From NCBI GenBank assembly GCA_009697105.1, contig SIAQ01000019.1, forward strand, positions 1-56,920: DNA of 56,920 nt, read 5' to 3'. The stretch comes from Gemmataceae bacterium (lineage in GTDB: Bacteria; Planctomycetota; Planctomycetia; Gemmatales; Gemmataceae). The position numbers were made by a program, and so were the translations under genes. A model generated the notes under the pieces. That model searched no databases. It saw only the letters and a list, made by a program, of their open reading frames with translations, and was not told the DNA's origin. Numbering within the stretch: position 1 is the first letter of the stretch; every line of letters begins with the position of its first letter. This document shows, piece by piece, positions 1 through 7,492 of the stretch.

Positions 1-136
1 GCCCGTTCGCACGCTGCGGGTAGAAGGCTCTGATGAAACCTGGATCCAACGAACGCCAGCGATGGCAGCAGGTTTGACCGATCACGTGTGGTCGTTGGCC
101 GAGTGGTTGGCCTACCCAAGCGTGCAACGACGGTAG
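1..136 (+). mobile_element. C-terminal fragment of an IS transposase, cut by the window edge
   Basis: An open frame enters from the left edge and stops at 134-136. It encodes about 44 residues ending in RTPAMAAGLTDHVW and then a short tail, which matches from memory the C-terminal signature of a DDE transposase/integrase family (TPAMAAGxTDHxW) common in planctomycetes and cyanobacteria. The catalytic part lies outside the window, so the family cannot be named. The frame ends almost exactly where the neighbouring repeat-protein gene on the other strand stops resembling itself, so the IS end probably lies between 137 and about 160. Confidence 0.7.
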
Positions 137-649
137 GACACCAGGCAAAATCTTGTCCGCGACGAAATCGGCGATTTCACCAAAGACGTCGTCAATGGCG
201 GCGACAGCAGGTTGGATGAGGCGCAGATCGCGGAAGGCGCCGCGCTCATAAGCCTCGCGGACCAATTCCAAACGGCCCGAGCCCGTGGTGCTCAGCGCTT
301 CCAGCAATGGCTTGAGCACGCGGGCACTGGTTTGCGTGGCCGACAGTCCCAGATCGGTCGTGGCGATGGGCTTGAGATCGCCGGCGGCTCCGGTCTCTCC
401 CTGCGTGTAGAGAATCGCATTGACGAGCGTCGCCAGATCGAGCAGTGCTTGGGCTGAGGTTTTGTCGGTGGACTCGACGACCGCCTTGATCCCCTCCGCG
501 ACCTTCGCAAAGACTGGGGCCTTGGCGCCGGCCTGTTCGAGCGGCACGATGAGTTTCTTGATGCGGAAATCGCCCGCGGCAACGACGCTTCCCGCGATCG
601 CCAGTCGGCGTGCTTCGTCGTAGACCTGGGCAAGGAGTGCGATGCTCAT
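137..649 (-). pseudogene. HEAT-like helical repeat protein, 3' end lost to the IS
   Basis: The start at 649 has a GAGGG ribosome-binding sequence upstream and begins MSIALLAQVYDEARRLA. About 165 residues of alanine- and leucine-rich helical sequence follow, up to ADKILP, after which the frame becomes the antisense of the transposase remnant. The frame stays open to the window edge without a native stop, so the protein would be a chimera or the message unstopped. It lies directly downstream of the SWIM zinc-finger gene on the same strand. From memory, planctomycetes often encode a SWIM protein, a HEAT-like protein, a MoxR ATPase and a VWA protein together. The helical-repeat assignment is based on composition, gene order and length only; the missing C-terminal part would carry the clearest repeats. 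Confidence 0.6.
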
Positions 650-672
650 CGGAAAGAACCCTCAAGGAACCT

Positions 673-735
673 ACGAGCCGGAAGCGTAAGCTACGGTCCC
701 CCCAAGAAAACCCGTCGCTAACGCTTCCGGCTCGT
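673..735. repeat. Intergenic palindrome, family B copy 1
   Basis: An inverted repeat with outer arms ACGAGCCGGAAGCGTAAGC and the near complement GCTAACGCTTCCGGCTCGT, in the gap between the SWIM gene and the HEAT-like gene. A second clear copy lies at 34252-34326 and a degenerate one at 21398-21453. The RNA would form a long hairpin. Confidence 0.85.
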
Positions 736-743
736 CGTGCCAG

Positions 744-2195
744 TCACAGCGTCAACCGCACGATCGCCGTGCGAGTCACAATACTCAGCGGCTTGATCTG
801 CAGCTTGCGCGTATCGAGATCGTGGCGGAAGCGCGCGATCAGCGTGTTGTCGTCAAATAGGTCTGCGGGCAAGAGCGACAGCAGATGGCAGCTGGCCGGT
901 TCCTCACTCATGCCCGCGTCGGTCATCGCCAGGCGAGTGCCGCTGGCGTCTTCCACGACATACGTGTCGCCGACGCGGCCGAGTTGCTTGAAACGGAGTG
1001 CATAGATCGGCTGCTTGTCCGCCAGCGGCCCCTTGAGGTGCGACTTGACGTCCTTGACGACAGCGGCGAAATCGGTCTGCCCGTGACGGCGAATCGCGTC
1101 GATGTCTTTCGTCTCAAGCGGGCGCGGGATCATGCCTTCCCAGCGCACGCGCGGATTGACGTTGCCCGGATAGACGCATAGCTCCGGCACCTGGGCCACC
1201 TGGAAGAAACTGTCGTCGCTTTTGATGTACTTGACCGCCTTGTACGGGCGAAAATTCTGCGTCAAGCGGATGCGGCCATTGCCGAGAGTCATCCACACTC
1301 CGGTGTCGATGTATTCCTTGCGGGCGACGTCGTCGTGCGTATTGAAGGCGAGTTGGACGAGTTCCGCGGTGGTTTCAACCAGGCCGGCGTCCTTGAGTTC
1401 ACCGAGATGCCAGGCGTGTCCAAGCCAGGCGGCAATGGCGGAATCGGTCTCGGGCTTGAGTTCGGGATCGTCGAGGCGGCGCTGCAGATAGGCTCGGCCT
1501 TGTTTGACGAGCGCGTGCAGCCTACTGAGCTGGTCAAGAGCCTCGCTGTATATCCGCTCACGCTGTTGACTTGGCTGATCGGTGAAGGATCCATCGTCGA
1601 CGGCGAAGAGGCGCGTGTAATTGTGAAGGGCAGCCTGGGCACCTGGCAAATAGGCGTTGCCGAGTTGCTTGGCTTGCTCCTCCATGCCTGCTGCAAGCTT
1701 GGCGTTCATGTTGCCGATGCCGACACGGATGAGATCGGCGGTGAGCCGTTCGAGGACGTCGATGCCAGCCAGCTGCGCTTTGACCTTCTTCGCCAAAGCG
1801 CCGAGGTTGACCTGACGCGGTTTGTCAGCGTCGGCTTGCTTCTTTTCGACGCGAGCCTGGATCTTCTCTCGCTTGCCTTGCAGATCGTCGGGCACAGCGG
1901 CAGCCTTGAAGGCCTTCTTTTGCACGTAGGCGTACATAAGTCCGAGACAGTGCTTACACGGAAACTGCCGGCTCGGACACGAGCAGCGGTGTGTCGGTTG
2001 GTCCGCGCGGGCGAAATCGCAAGAGCAGCGATATGGCTCCTTGCCGCTGCCCTGACATTCACCGAACAGAATCGATTCGTCTTCGGATATGTGGTACGCG
2101 GTGAATTTGTTCTTGAGGACCAGGCCGCGCCCGTTCTTGATTGCGTCGGGATTCGGCGCTGCGGCGTCAACATACGCGTCGTCGAGAGGGATCAT
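744..2195 (-). CDS. SWIM zinc-finger protein
   Basis: A 483-residue protein. The start at 2195 was chosen because AGAGGAG lies just upstream and the sequence before it looks non-coding, although the frame stays open to 2399. Near residues 50-80 is the SWIM motif CSCPSRQFPCKHC, a CxCx(n)CxH zinc site used for DNA or protein binding. Another CxC pair (RCSCDF) precedes it. The rest is charged and helical, with no recognised enzyme motif. It is transcribed ahead of the truncated HEAT-like gene. From memory, this pair belongs to a planctomycete MoxR/VWA-associated neighbourhood, which could be a conflict or chaperone-like system, but no ATPase is inside this window. The reading frame is intact. 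The name rests on the zinc motif and context; the biological role is unknown. Confidence 0.8.
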   Translation of the reverse strand: MIPLDDAYVDAAAPNPDAIKNGRGLVLKNKFTAYHISEDESILFGECQGSGKEPYRCSCDFARADQPTHRCSCPSRQFPCKHCLGLMYAYVQKKAFKAAAVPDDLQGKREKIQARVEKKQADADKPRQVNLGALAKKVKAQLAGIDVLERLTADLIRVGIGNMNAKLAAGMEEQAKQLGNAYLPGAQAALHNYTRLFAVDDGSFTDQPSQQRERIYSEALDQLSRLHALVKQGRAYLQRRLDDPELKPETDSAIAAWLGHAWHLGELKDAGLVETTAELVQLAFNTHDDVARKEYIDTGVWMTLGNGRIRLTQNFRPYKAVKYIKSDDSFFQVAQVPELCVYPGNVNPRVRWEGMIPRPLETKDIDAIRRHGQTDFAAVVKDVKSHLKGPLADKQPIYALRFKQLGRVGDTYVVEDASGTRLAMTDAGMSEEPASCHLLSLLPADLFDDNTLIARFRHDLDTRKLQIKPLSIVTRTAIVRLTL

Positions 2196-2574
2196 CGAGT
2201 CGGCTCCTCTGGCAACCGCCTCCGTACAGGAGTATCGGCGTAGAGAGGTTATACCAACCCAGCAGAGCGTCGGCGACTCGCATACCACGACCAGAATCGC
2301 GCCGGCGATGGCACCCCGGCACGGCGTCGAGATCAGGCTGCCAGGGCATTGACGAGCGACGACGCCGACTTCAACGTCAACGCGTTTCTGCCGATCCAAC
2401 CCGCGCCGGCATCGGAATGCAAGCGTGGTTTGACACCGTTCGTTCCGTTCGCGAGGTCTAGGAAGGTCGGGGTCGGTACATTTCCAACGGACAATCCGCG
2501 ATCCGTGAACCGGATGCGGGCAGCTGACGCAGGTTCAGTTTTCAAATGCCAATGCGAATTTGAATTCAGCCCAT
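2196..2574. other. Intergenic region with no recognised gene
   Basis: About 380 bases lie between the SWIM gene start and the stop of the peptidase gene, both on the minus strand. I see no conserved frame, RNA or strong palindrome. It should hold the promoter for the SWIM gene. Confidence 0.4.
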
Positions 2575-3765
2575 CTACGCCGTCGCCAACGCCAGAGCGA
2601 AAGCGCAACCATCGTAGAACTCGTTGATGTTGGTGTGTTCCTGAATCGTGTGCACATCGTGTTGGCCCGCGCCGAAGGTGATCGTCGGGATGCCGTGCCG
2701 GGTCAGCCAATTCGCATCGAGGCCGCCGTTGGAGAGTTTGAGCGTCGCGTCCCAGCCAAGGCTCTTTGCGACGGCTTGCGTGGTGGCGATGACGGGGCTG
2801 TTTTCTTTCAGATGGAACGGATAGTAATCGCGTCGAGTCGTGAACTTTACTTTGCCAGTCTTGCCTTTGTCATCACGCACTGCCTTGGCCGCCTGCACGA
2901 ATGCTGACTTATACGCGGATGTGATGGCGGTGATGAACTTGGTATCGTGGCTGCGCGATTCGCCTTGAATCTTGACGAAGTCGGTGACGACATTGGTCGC
3001 CTGGCCCGCGGGTCGGCCTTGGCCATCGCCGAACGGACCGACGTTCGATGTGCCTTCTTGTGTTTTCTTTTTCACTTTGCCGAACCAGCCGTCCTTATGA
3101 ATCGCCGCCAAAGCGCGAGCCGCGATGATCGTGGCGGAGATGCCGCGTTCGGGATGTACGCCGGCGTGGGATGCTTTGCCGATGATTTCGACTTCCCAGC
3201 GATCCGCGCCGACAGCGCCGATGGTGATGGTCTGGGCCGACCCGCCGTCAATGTTGAAGCCCATGATCGGGTTGCCGAGTTCGGCGGGATCGAGCATGCG
3301 GGCGCCCCATAGACCGCTTTCCTCGCGGACCGTGAAGAGTACGGTGAGTGGGCCGTGCGGCAGCTTTTGCTGGTGCAATTCGCCTAGCATGGTGACGAGC
3401 GCCGCAACGCCGGTGCGGTTGTCGCCGCCGAGAGCGGTCTTGCCCTGCGGCACGATGCGGTCACCTTTGCGCACCGGAACGGCACCGGCGCACAGCGGCA
3501 CGGTATCGAGGTGCGTCGAGAACAACCGGCGCGGGCCCGGTCGGGTGCCGGGTAGCGTTACGATCAGGTTGCCGGTCTGGGTGGGCAAGGGGGTTTTCGT
3601 ATTGGCGTCATCGAAGCGGATCGCCGATGCGGGGACGCCGAGTCCACACAGAGCCTTGGCGACGGCCTCGCCGATGGCTTTTTCTTGGCCGGTAATGCCT
3701 TCGATGGCGAGAAAACGCATGAGCCGATCCACAGCAGCGGTGCGGTCGAATGTCAAACTGGACAT
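2575..3765 (-). CDS. M20-family metallopeptidase (peptidase T-like)
   Basis: A 396-residue, probably cytosolic exopeptidase with two zinc ions. Visible M20 features are STHLDTVP (metal-binding His85 and Asp87), LGGDNRTG (bridging Asp near 115), FTVREESG (catalytic Glu148 and metal Glu149) and, near the C-terminus, GAGQHDVHT. The dimerisation-domain signature GKASHAG is near residue 195. The layout matches peptidase T and related tripeptidases, but I cannot tell substrate specificity from sequence. No signal peptide is seen. The gene stands alone on the minus strand, with a divergent lipoprotein gene upstream. The frame is complete and catalytic residues are all present. Confidence 0.85.
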   Translation of the reverse strand: MSSLTFDRTAAVDRLMRFLAIEGITGQEKAIGEAVAKALCGLGVPASAIRFDDANTKTPLPTQTGNLIVTLPGTRPGPRRLFSTHLDTVPLCAGAVPVRKGDRIVPQGKTALGGDNRTGVAALVTMLGELHQQKLPHGPLTVLFTVREESGLWGARMLDPAELGNPIMGFNIDGGSAQTITIGAVGADRWEVEIIGKASHAGVHPERGISATIIAARALAAIHKDGWFGKVKKKTQEGTSNVGPFGDGQGRPAGQATNVVTDFVKIQGESRSHDTKFITAITSAYKSAFVQAAKAVRDDKGKTGKVKFTTRRDYYPFHLKENSPVIATTQAVAKSLGWDATLKLSNGGLDANWLTRHGIPTITFGAGQHDVHTIQEHTNINEFYDGCAFALALATA

Positions 3766-3789
3766 GATGGGAAGCCTTCTCTGTTCACT

Positions 3790-3839
3790 GCTTGAGGCTT
3801 AGCTCTCTCGTGAGATCACACGAGCGCTAAGTCGCAAGC
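3790..3839. repeat. Degenerate intergenic palindrome, A-like
   Basis: GCTTGAGGCTTAGC is imperfectly matched by GCGCTAAGTCGCAAGC after a short loop. The sequence resembles the A family at 9554, 52577, 53420 and 55082 but with several mismatches. It lies in the divergent region between the peptidase and the lipoprotein gene. Confidence 0.5.
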
Positions 3840-3956
3840 GAAAAATACAAAATCGTCAATGCAAGACGTTATATTCGTCACGCCATTTTTCGCCATTTTC
3901 GCTATTGCGTTTTTTGACGAGTCTGGCATAAGCCCGGCAATTCTTGGGGGATTGTC

Positions 3957-4556
3957 ATGACGGGAATGTTCCACACTGCGGTCGTTGGGGTTCTGCCATT
4001 GCTGGCGCTTGGTTGCCAAAACCTGCAGCCGGCGATGGAGCTTTCACCGGTCACGCCGATCGTCGCCAGCCCGGTCAAACATCCGAATCCGGTGTTTATT
4101 CCGCTCGGCGAAAACGATTACGGCCCGGTGTTTGAGAAAGCGCTGGAAGTGCTGGGCGACTACGGATTCGAGATCGCCGACGCCAACCGCTACGATGGCC
4201 GAATCGAGACCACGCCGCGCATCTCGCCCGGAATTGGCCTGTTCCTTAAATCCGGCAGCCCGGACGTCTACGAACGCCTGCTCTCGACGTTCCAAACCTA
4301 TCGACATCGCGTGACCGTGCAGATTCAACCGGCCGAGCAGGGCGGATACTTCATCGAGTTCATCGTGCGCAAGGAACTCGAAGACCTCGCCCGGCCAATT
4401 CGCTCTACGATCGGCGGTGCGGTCTTCCGCGCGGAGCATACCGTGGAACGGCAGACGGAAGTCATCGACCCGACGATCTACGATCCCGCCTGGTTTTATC
4501 GTGGTCGTGACGAAGGCCTGGAGCAGGAGTTGATTCGTCGATATCGGGGTCGGTAA
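3957..4556 (+). CDS. Uncharacterised lipoprotein
   Basis: A 199-residue protein with a short hydrophobic signal ending in the lipobox LALGC, so Cys20 should be lipidated. The mature part begins with a proline-rich spacer and then a compact alpha/beta-looking domain of about 150 residues with the phrases GDYGFEIADANRYDGRIET and FIEFIVRKEL. I do not recognise the family, although similar short lipoproteins are common in planctomycetes. The start at 3957 precedes the signal peptide directly. The flanking genes are both on the minus strand, so it is probably transcribed alone. No function is proposed. Confidence 0.75.
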   Translation: MTGMFHTAVVGVLPLLALGCQNLQPAMELSPVTPIVASPVKHPNPVFIPLGENDYGPVFEKALEVLGDYGFEIADANRYDGRIETTPRISPGIGLFLKSGSPDVYERLLSTFQTYRHRVTVQIQPAEQGGYFIEFIVRKELEDLARPIRSTIGGAVFRAEHTVERQTEVIDPTIYDPAWFYRGRDEGLEQELIRRYRGR

Positions 4557-4625
4557 CTTGGCTTGCCGTTTGGCGCTTGCACAATTCCATGTGAGCGTTG
4601 AACGGCAAACGGAAAAACGGCGTCC

Positions 4626-5654
4626 CTACTTCCCCTCGCCCGTCTTCAGCACCATTGGCGCAGCAGCGCGGATGAAACCCTCGCCGACGATTAGCCAACC
4701 TTCGCCTTTGAGCAGGTCGCTGTTGGCAGCTTGCAAACGTTGAACAAGTCGAGGTGGGGCCAGAATCTCGACGCGCGGCGAGGCAAAGGTTACGACGCAA
4801 GCCTCGACTTCGTTTGCCGGCAGATTGCGCTGTTTGGACCACACCCGCCAGGCGTCGCGCCACGCCGTTTCCGCGGGCTCAATCACCAGGTCGGACATAT
4901 TTCGTAACGCCGCGAGTGGCAAACGCAGGACAGGCGCAAGCTCGTTCAGCTGCCAACCGTCGGCCTTGACGCCGAAACCGAGAAACTCATCCGCCGTCGT
5001 CAGGAGCGTCAGCATCACTCGCTCCGCGCGATCGACGATGACATGCTGCCAAACGGCATCGACCGCATCGCAGGCGAGGCGTTCAATTTCACGCGGGAAA
5101 CCGTTTGCTTCTTTCCAGTCGCATGGCTGACCGACACAGGCGTGAAGCACAGCTGGGTCGAATCGGTGGACCTCATCGACGAGCCAATTTGTGTGTGGGC
5201 ACTCAGCAATAGGCAAGAAAATCGGCGGCTCCGCGCGGTTTCCCGAATTGTCCAATCGTTCAATGAATGGAAGTCGCTGGCGTTCAGTAAGGCGAATCGG
5301 CACGCTGCAATTTTTCAACGCCATTCTGCCGCTTTCGGAAATCGTCCAGCGATTGAGGTCGGCGCGGTCAATCAATCCATCATGCTGAATACCCTGGAGG
5401 ATGCCCGCAAGAATTGGCGCGGGCAGGCCAAGCCAGCGGTCGATTTCATCCCCAGGAGCGACGTCAAGTGCCTGCAAGATCAGCAGGACGAATGGATCGA
5501 TAGGTTGCGAACGGACGACCTCGACCGGCGCTTCGATGCGATGGATATAGGCGTAACCTGTCCACAAGCCGCGCGGTTTGAGCGTGGCAAGCTGGCGCCA
5601 CCAACCCGCTAACGTCTTGCTTCCGGGAGAAATGAGGGACGCAGCACGATCCAT
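4626..5654 (-). CDS. Uncharacterised protein with a likely winged-helix segment
   Basis: A 342-residue protein, cytosolic by lack of signal or membrane segments. A GGAG sequence lies just before the start at 5654. Residues about 50-115 contain alternating hydrophobic helices ending in IQHDGLIDRADLNRWTIS, which reads like a winged helix-turn-helix with its beta wing (a helix, then a hairpin around DGLI...RWTIS). The remainder is rich in tryptophan, arginine and glutamate and has no motif I recognise. It converges on the lipoprotein gene at 4556. The gene appears intact and has normal codon use. A DNA-binding or adaptor role is possible but rests only on the fold guess. Confidence 0.6.
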   Translation of the reverse strand: MDRAASLISPGSKTLAGWWRQLATLKPRGLWTGYAYIHRIEAPVEVVRSQPIDPFVLLILQALDVAPGDEIDRWLGLPAPILAGILQGIQHDGLIDRADLNRWTISESGRMALKNCSVPIRLTERQRLPFIERLDNSGNRAEPPIFLPIAECPHTNWLVDEVHRFDPAVLHACVGQPCDWKEANGFPREIERLACDAVDAVWQHVIVDRAERVMLTLLTTADEFLGFGVKADGWQLNELAPVLRLPLAALRNMSDLVIEPAETAWRDAWRVWSKQRNLPANEVEACVVTFASPRVEILAPPRLVQRLQAANSDLLKGEGWLIVGEGFIRAAAPMVLKTGEGK

Positions 5655-5834
5655 TTACAACTCCGCAGCGTCCCGTCCGCAATAATACTGCGGGACACGC
5701 TGGGCTATTATACCGCACTTGGGATAATTTGGCATATTCGGTTTTCATATAGCCCGCCATTTATTGCGGGTTCGCTGGAAACCCGCCATGAATGGCTGGC
5801 TACATGGGAGGACGAAATGCAACAATGATGCCAT

Positions 5835-5926
5835 CGACAAAAGTCCGTTTCGGAGGCTGAAGCGTAAGAGGCTGCCTGAATGCCTCGCTTACACTTCAGC
5901 CTCCGACGGGAAATCGACTTTTGTCG
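5835..5926. repeat. Intergenic palindrome, family C copy 1
   Basis: Arms CGGAGGCTGAAGCGTAAG and CTTACACTTCAGCCTCCG, extended outward by CGACAAAAGTC and GACTTTTGTCG, form a hairpin of roughly 90 bases. Copy 2 at 21270-21366 has the same core with different outermost bases. It occupies most of the 300-base gap between the unknown protein at 5654 and the permease stop at 5959. Confidence 0.85.
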
Positions 5927-5958
5927 GTGGTGTCAACAATTGAACCCGCTCGAAGTCG

Positions 5959-7032
5959 TCACCGGTTCGAGATCAGCGTCGCAATCGGCTTGGTCGCGGT
6001 GATGTTATCGAGGATGATCTTTACGATCACGAGCAACGGCACTGCGAGAATCGCGCCGACGACACCCCACATAAACGACCAGAACGCCAGCGACAACACA
6101 ATCAACAATGGGCTAACGTCAAGACGCTGGCCCGCCATGCGAGGTTCAACCCAGCTGCCGATCAACTGCTGAATGCCGATCAACAGCCCGGCGATAACGG
6201 CGCCCTTCCAGATTTCGTCGAATTGCAAAAAACTCAAGAAGATCGGAATCGATACCGCGATAAGGCTGCCGAGATACGGAATGTAGTTGAGCAGGAAAAT
6301 CAAGATGCCCCAGGTCGCCGCCAATTCGACCTGAAAAAACGCCAGCACGGTATAGGACGCAATCCCCGCCAGGGCGCTAACGAGCGTCTTGACGGCGACA
6401 TATTGGCTAATCGCCAGGTTAATGCTCTCGACGACACTCATGATGCGCCCGCCAGGCTGCTCGCCGAACGCCAGATTGATACGTCTCGGGAAACTCACTT
6501 TCTCGGCGATCAAGAACAAAATGTAGAGGAGCGTCAGCGCGACCCAGGTGGTTGACGTACGAAACCGCGCGACAGCCGCGCCCGTGGCCGTCACGATGTC
6601 CTCCGGCGAAATATTGATCTCGCGCAGAATCCGGTCTTTCGGTTCAGGAATGTCGAACGGCAGCCGCGCGTGGACGCCTTGAATCATCGTGTCAAGTCGT
6701 TTTTCGTATTGGAGCAGCTTGTCCTTATCCGCCGCTTCGGAGAGGTTCGCGATCATCAACGAAGCGACGGCGAACATGCCGAGCATCATCACGCCGCCGA
6801 TCACGACATAAGCAAACGCCGACGAGATGCCGCGTTTCATCAACCAGCGGTGGATCGGATGCAGCAAAAAACCAAGGAAGAGCGCGATAAATAGCGGTTC
6901 GAGGATATCGCGGAATTTTTCCAGCAAATGAATCACGAGCACGAGAAGCACGACGCCATAGGTCGCGATGCGCATCCGCTGCATGAAAACGGATTCGTCG
7001 GCAGGTTCAGACGCGGCGGTTGAGTCAGTCAT
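5959..7032 (-). CDS. AI-2E family (PerM-like) membrane permease
   Basis: A 357-residue inner-membrane protein with about seven to eight hydrophobic segments, including a pair near residues 25-70, one at 75-95, one after 165, and a block at 210-335. The phrases LALFLGFLLHPIHRWL, LLNYIPYLGSLIAVSIPI and the late GSWVEPRMAGQRLDVSPL are typical of the AI-2E transporter family. Family members export AI-2, sodium/protons or other small solutes, and substrate cannot be assigned here. Family length is about 350 residues, so it is full length. The S46 peptidase gene is divergent, across a 460-base gap that is almost entirely nested palindrome. Confidence 0.88.
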   Translation of the reverse strand: MTDSTAASEPADESVFMQRMRIATYGVVLLVLVIHLLEKFRDILEPLFIALFLGFLLHPIHRWLMKRGISSAFAYVVIGGVMMLGMFAVASLMIANLSEAADKDKLLQYEKRLDTMIQGVHARLPFDIPEPKDRILREINISPEDIVTATGAAVARFRTSTTWVALTLLYILFLIAEKVSFPRRINLAFGEQPGGRIMSVVESINLAISQYVAVKTLVSALAGIASYTVLAFFQVELAATWGILIFLLNYIPYLGSLIAVSIPIFLSFLQFDEIWKGAVIAGLLIGIQQLIGSWVEPRMAGQRLDVSPLLIVLSLAFWSFMWGVVGAILAVPLLVIVKIILDNITATKPIATLISNR

Positions 7033-7132
7033 GGCATTTCCTTGTTAAGTGTCTCTTGCGTTTTATTCCGCGGAGATTTGCTTGACAGGGCCTACTCCGC
7101 CACATTTGATAGTCCAGGGTGAAAAAATCATT

Positions 7133-7446
7133 AACCACAGAGGCACAGAGGACATGCATTGAAGGTGGTACACGAAACGAGCTAATAGATTGCAACCACG
7201 GATAACCCGGCGCGGCCAAGCCGCGACAAATGCAGAATCACAAAAGTACGAAAACACGAAAGAGGAACACTAAAGATTTTTTCGTGATTTCATGCTTTCG
7301 TGTTCTCGTGATTCGTATTGGATTGCGGCTTGGCCGCGCCATGCTATCTGTGGTTGAACTTGATTTACTTCAATCCATTTCCTGATCCCCGGCGTTGAGT
7401 TTCAATACCTTGTATTTTCTCTGTGTCCTCTGTACCTCTGTCGTTA
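7133..7446. repeat. Large nested inverted repeat
   Basis: Three pairs of arms are nested in the gap between two divergent genes. The outer pair is ACCACAGAGGCACAGAGGAC against GTGTCCTCTGTACCTCTG. The middle pair is CAACCACGGATA...GCGCGGCCAAGCCGC against GCGGCTTGGCCGCGCC...ATCTGTGGTTG. The inner pair is ACACGAAAG against CTTTCGTGT. The layout suggests successive insertion of one palindromic element inside another. Similar ACCACAGAG motifs are widespread in environmental bacteria, from memory. Confidence 0.75.
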
Positions 7447-7492
7447 GTTCACTGCGGCCTCTGGGGTTCAAATTATTGAGGGGCGATACTGT

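Noticed and set aside
1335..2243. 302-codon open frame on the plus strand opposite the SWIM gene
   Set aside because: Antisense shadow of a GC-rich gene; no family motif and no ribosome-binding site, while the minus strand has a clear zinc motif.
7033..7492. Riboswitch or structured RNA upstream of the S46 peptidase gene
   Set aside because: The structure is made of nested repeats that resemble widespread intergenic elements, not a known riboswitch layout.
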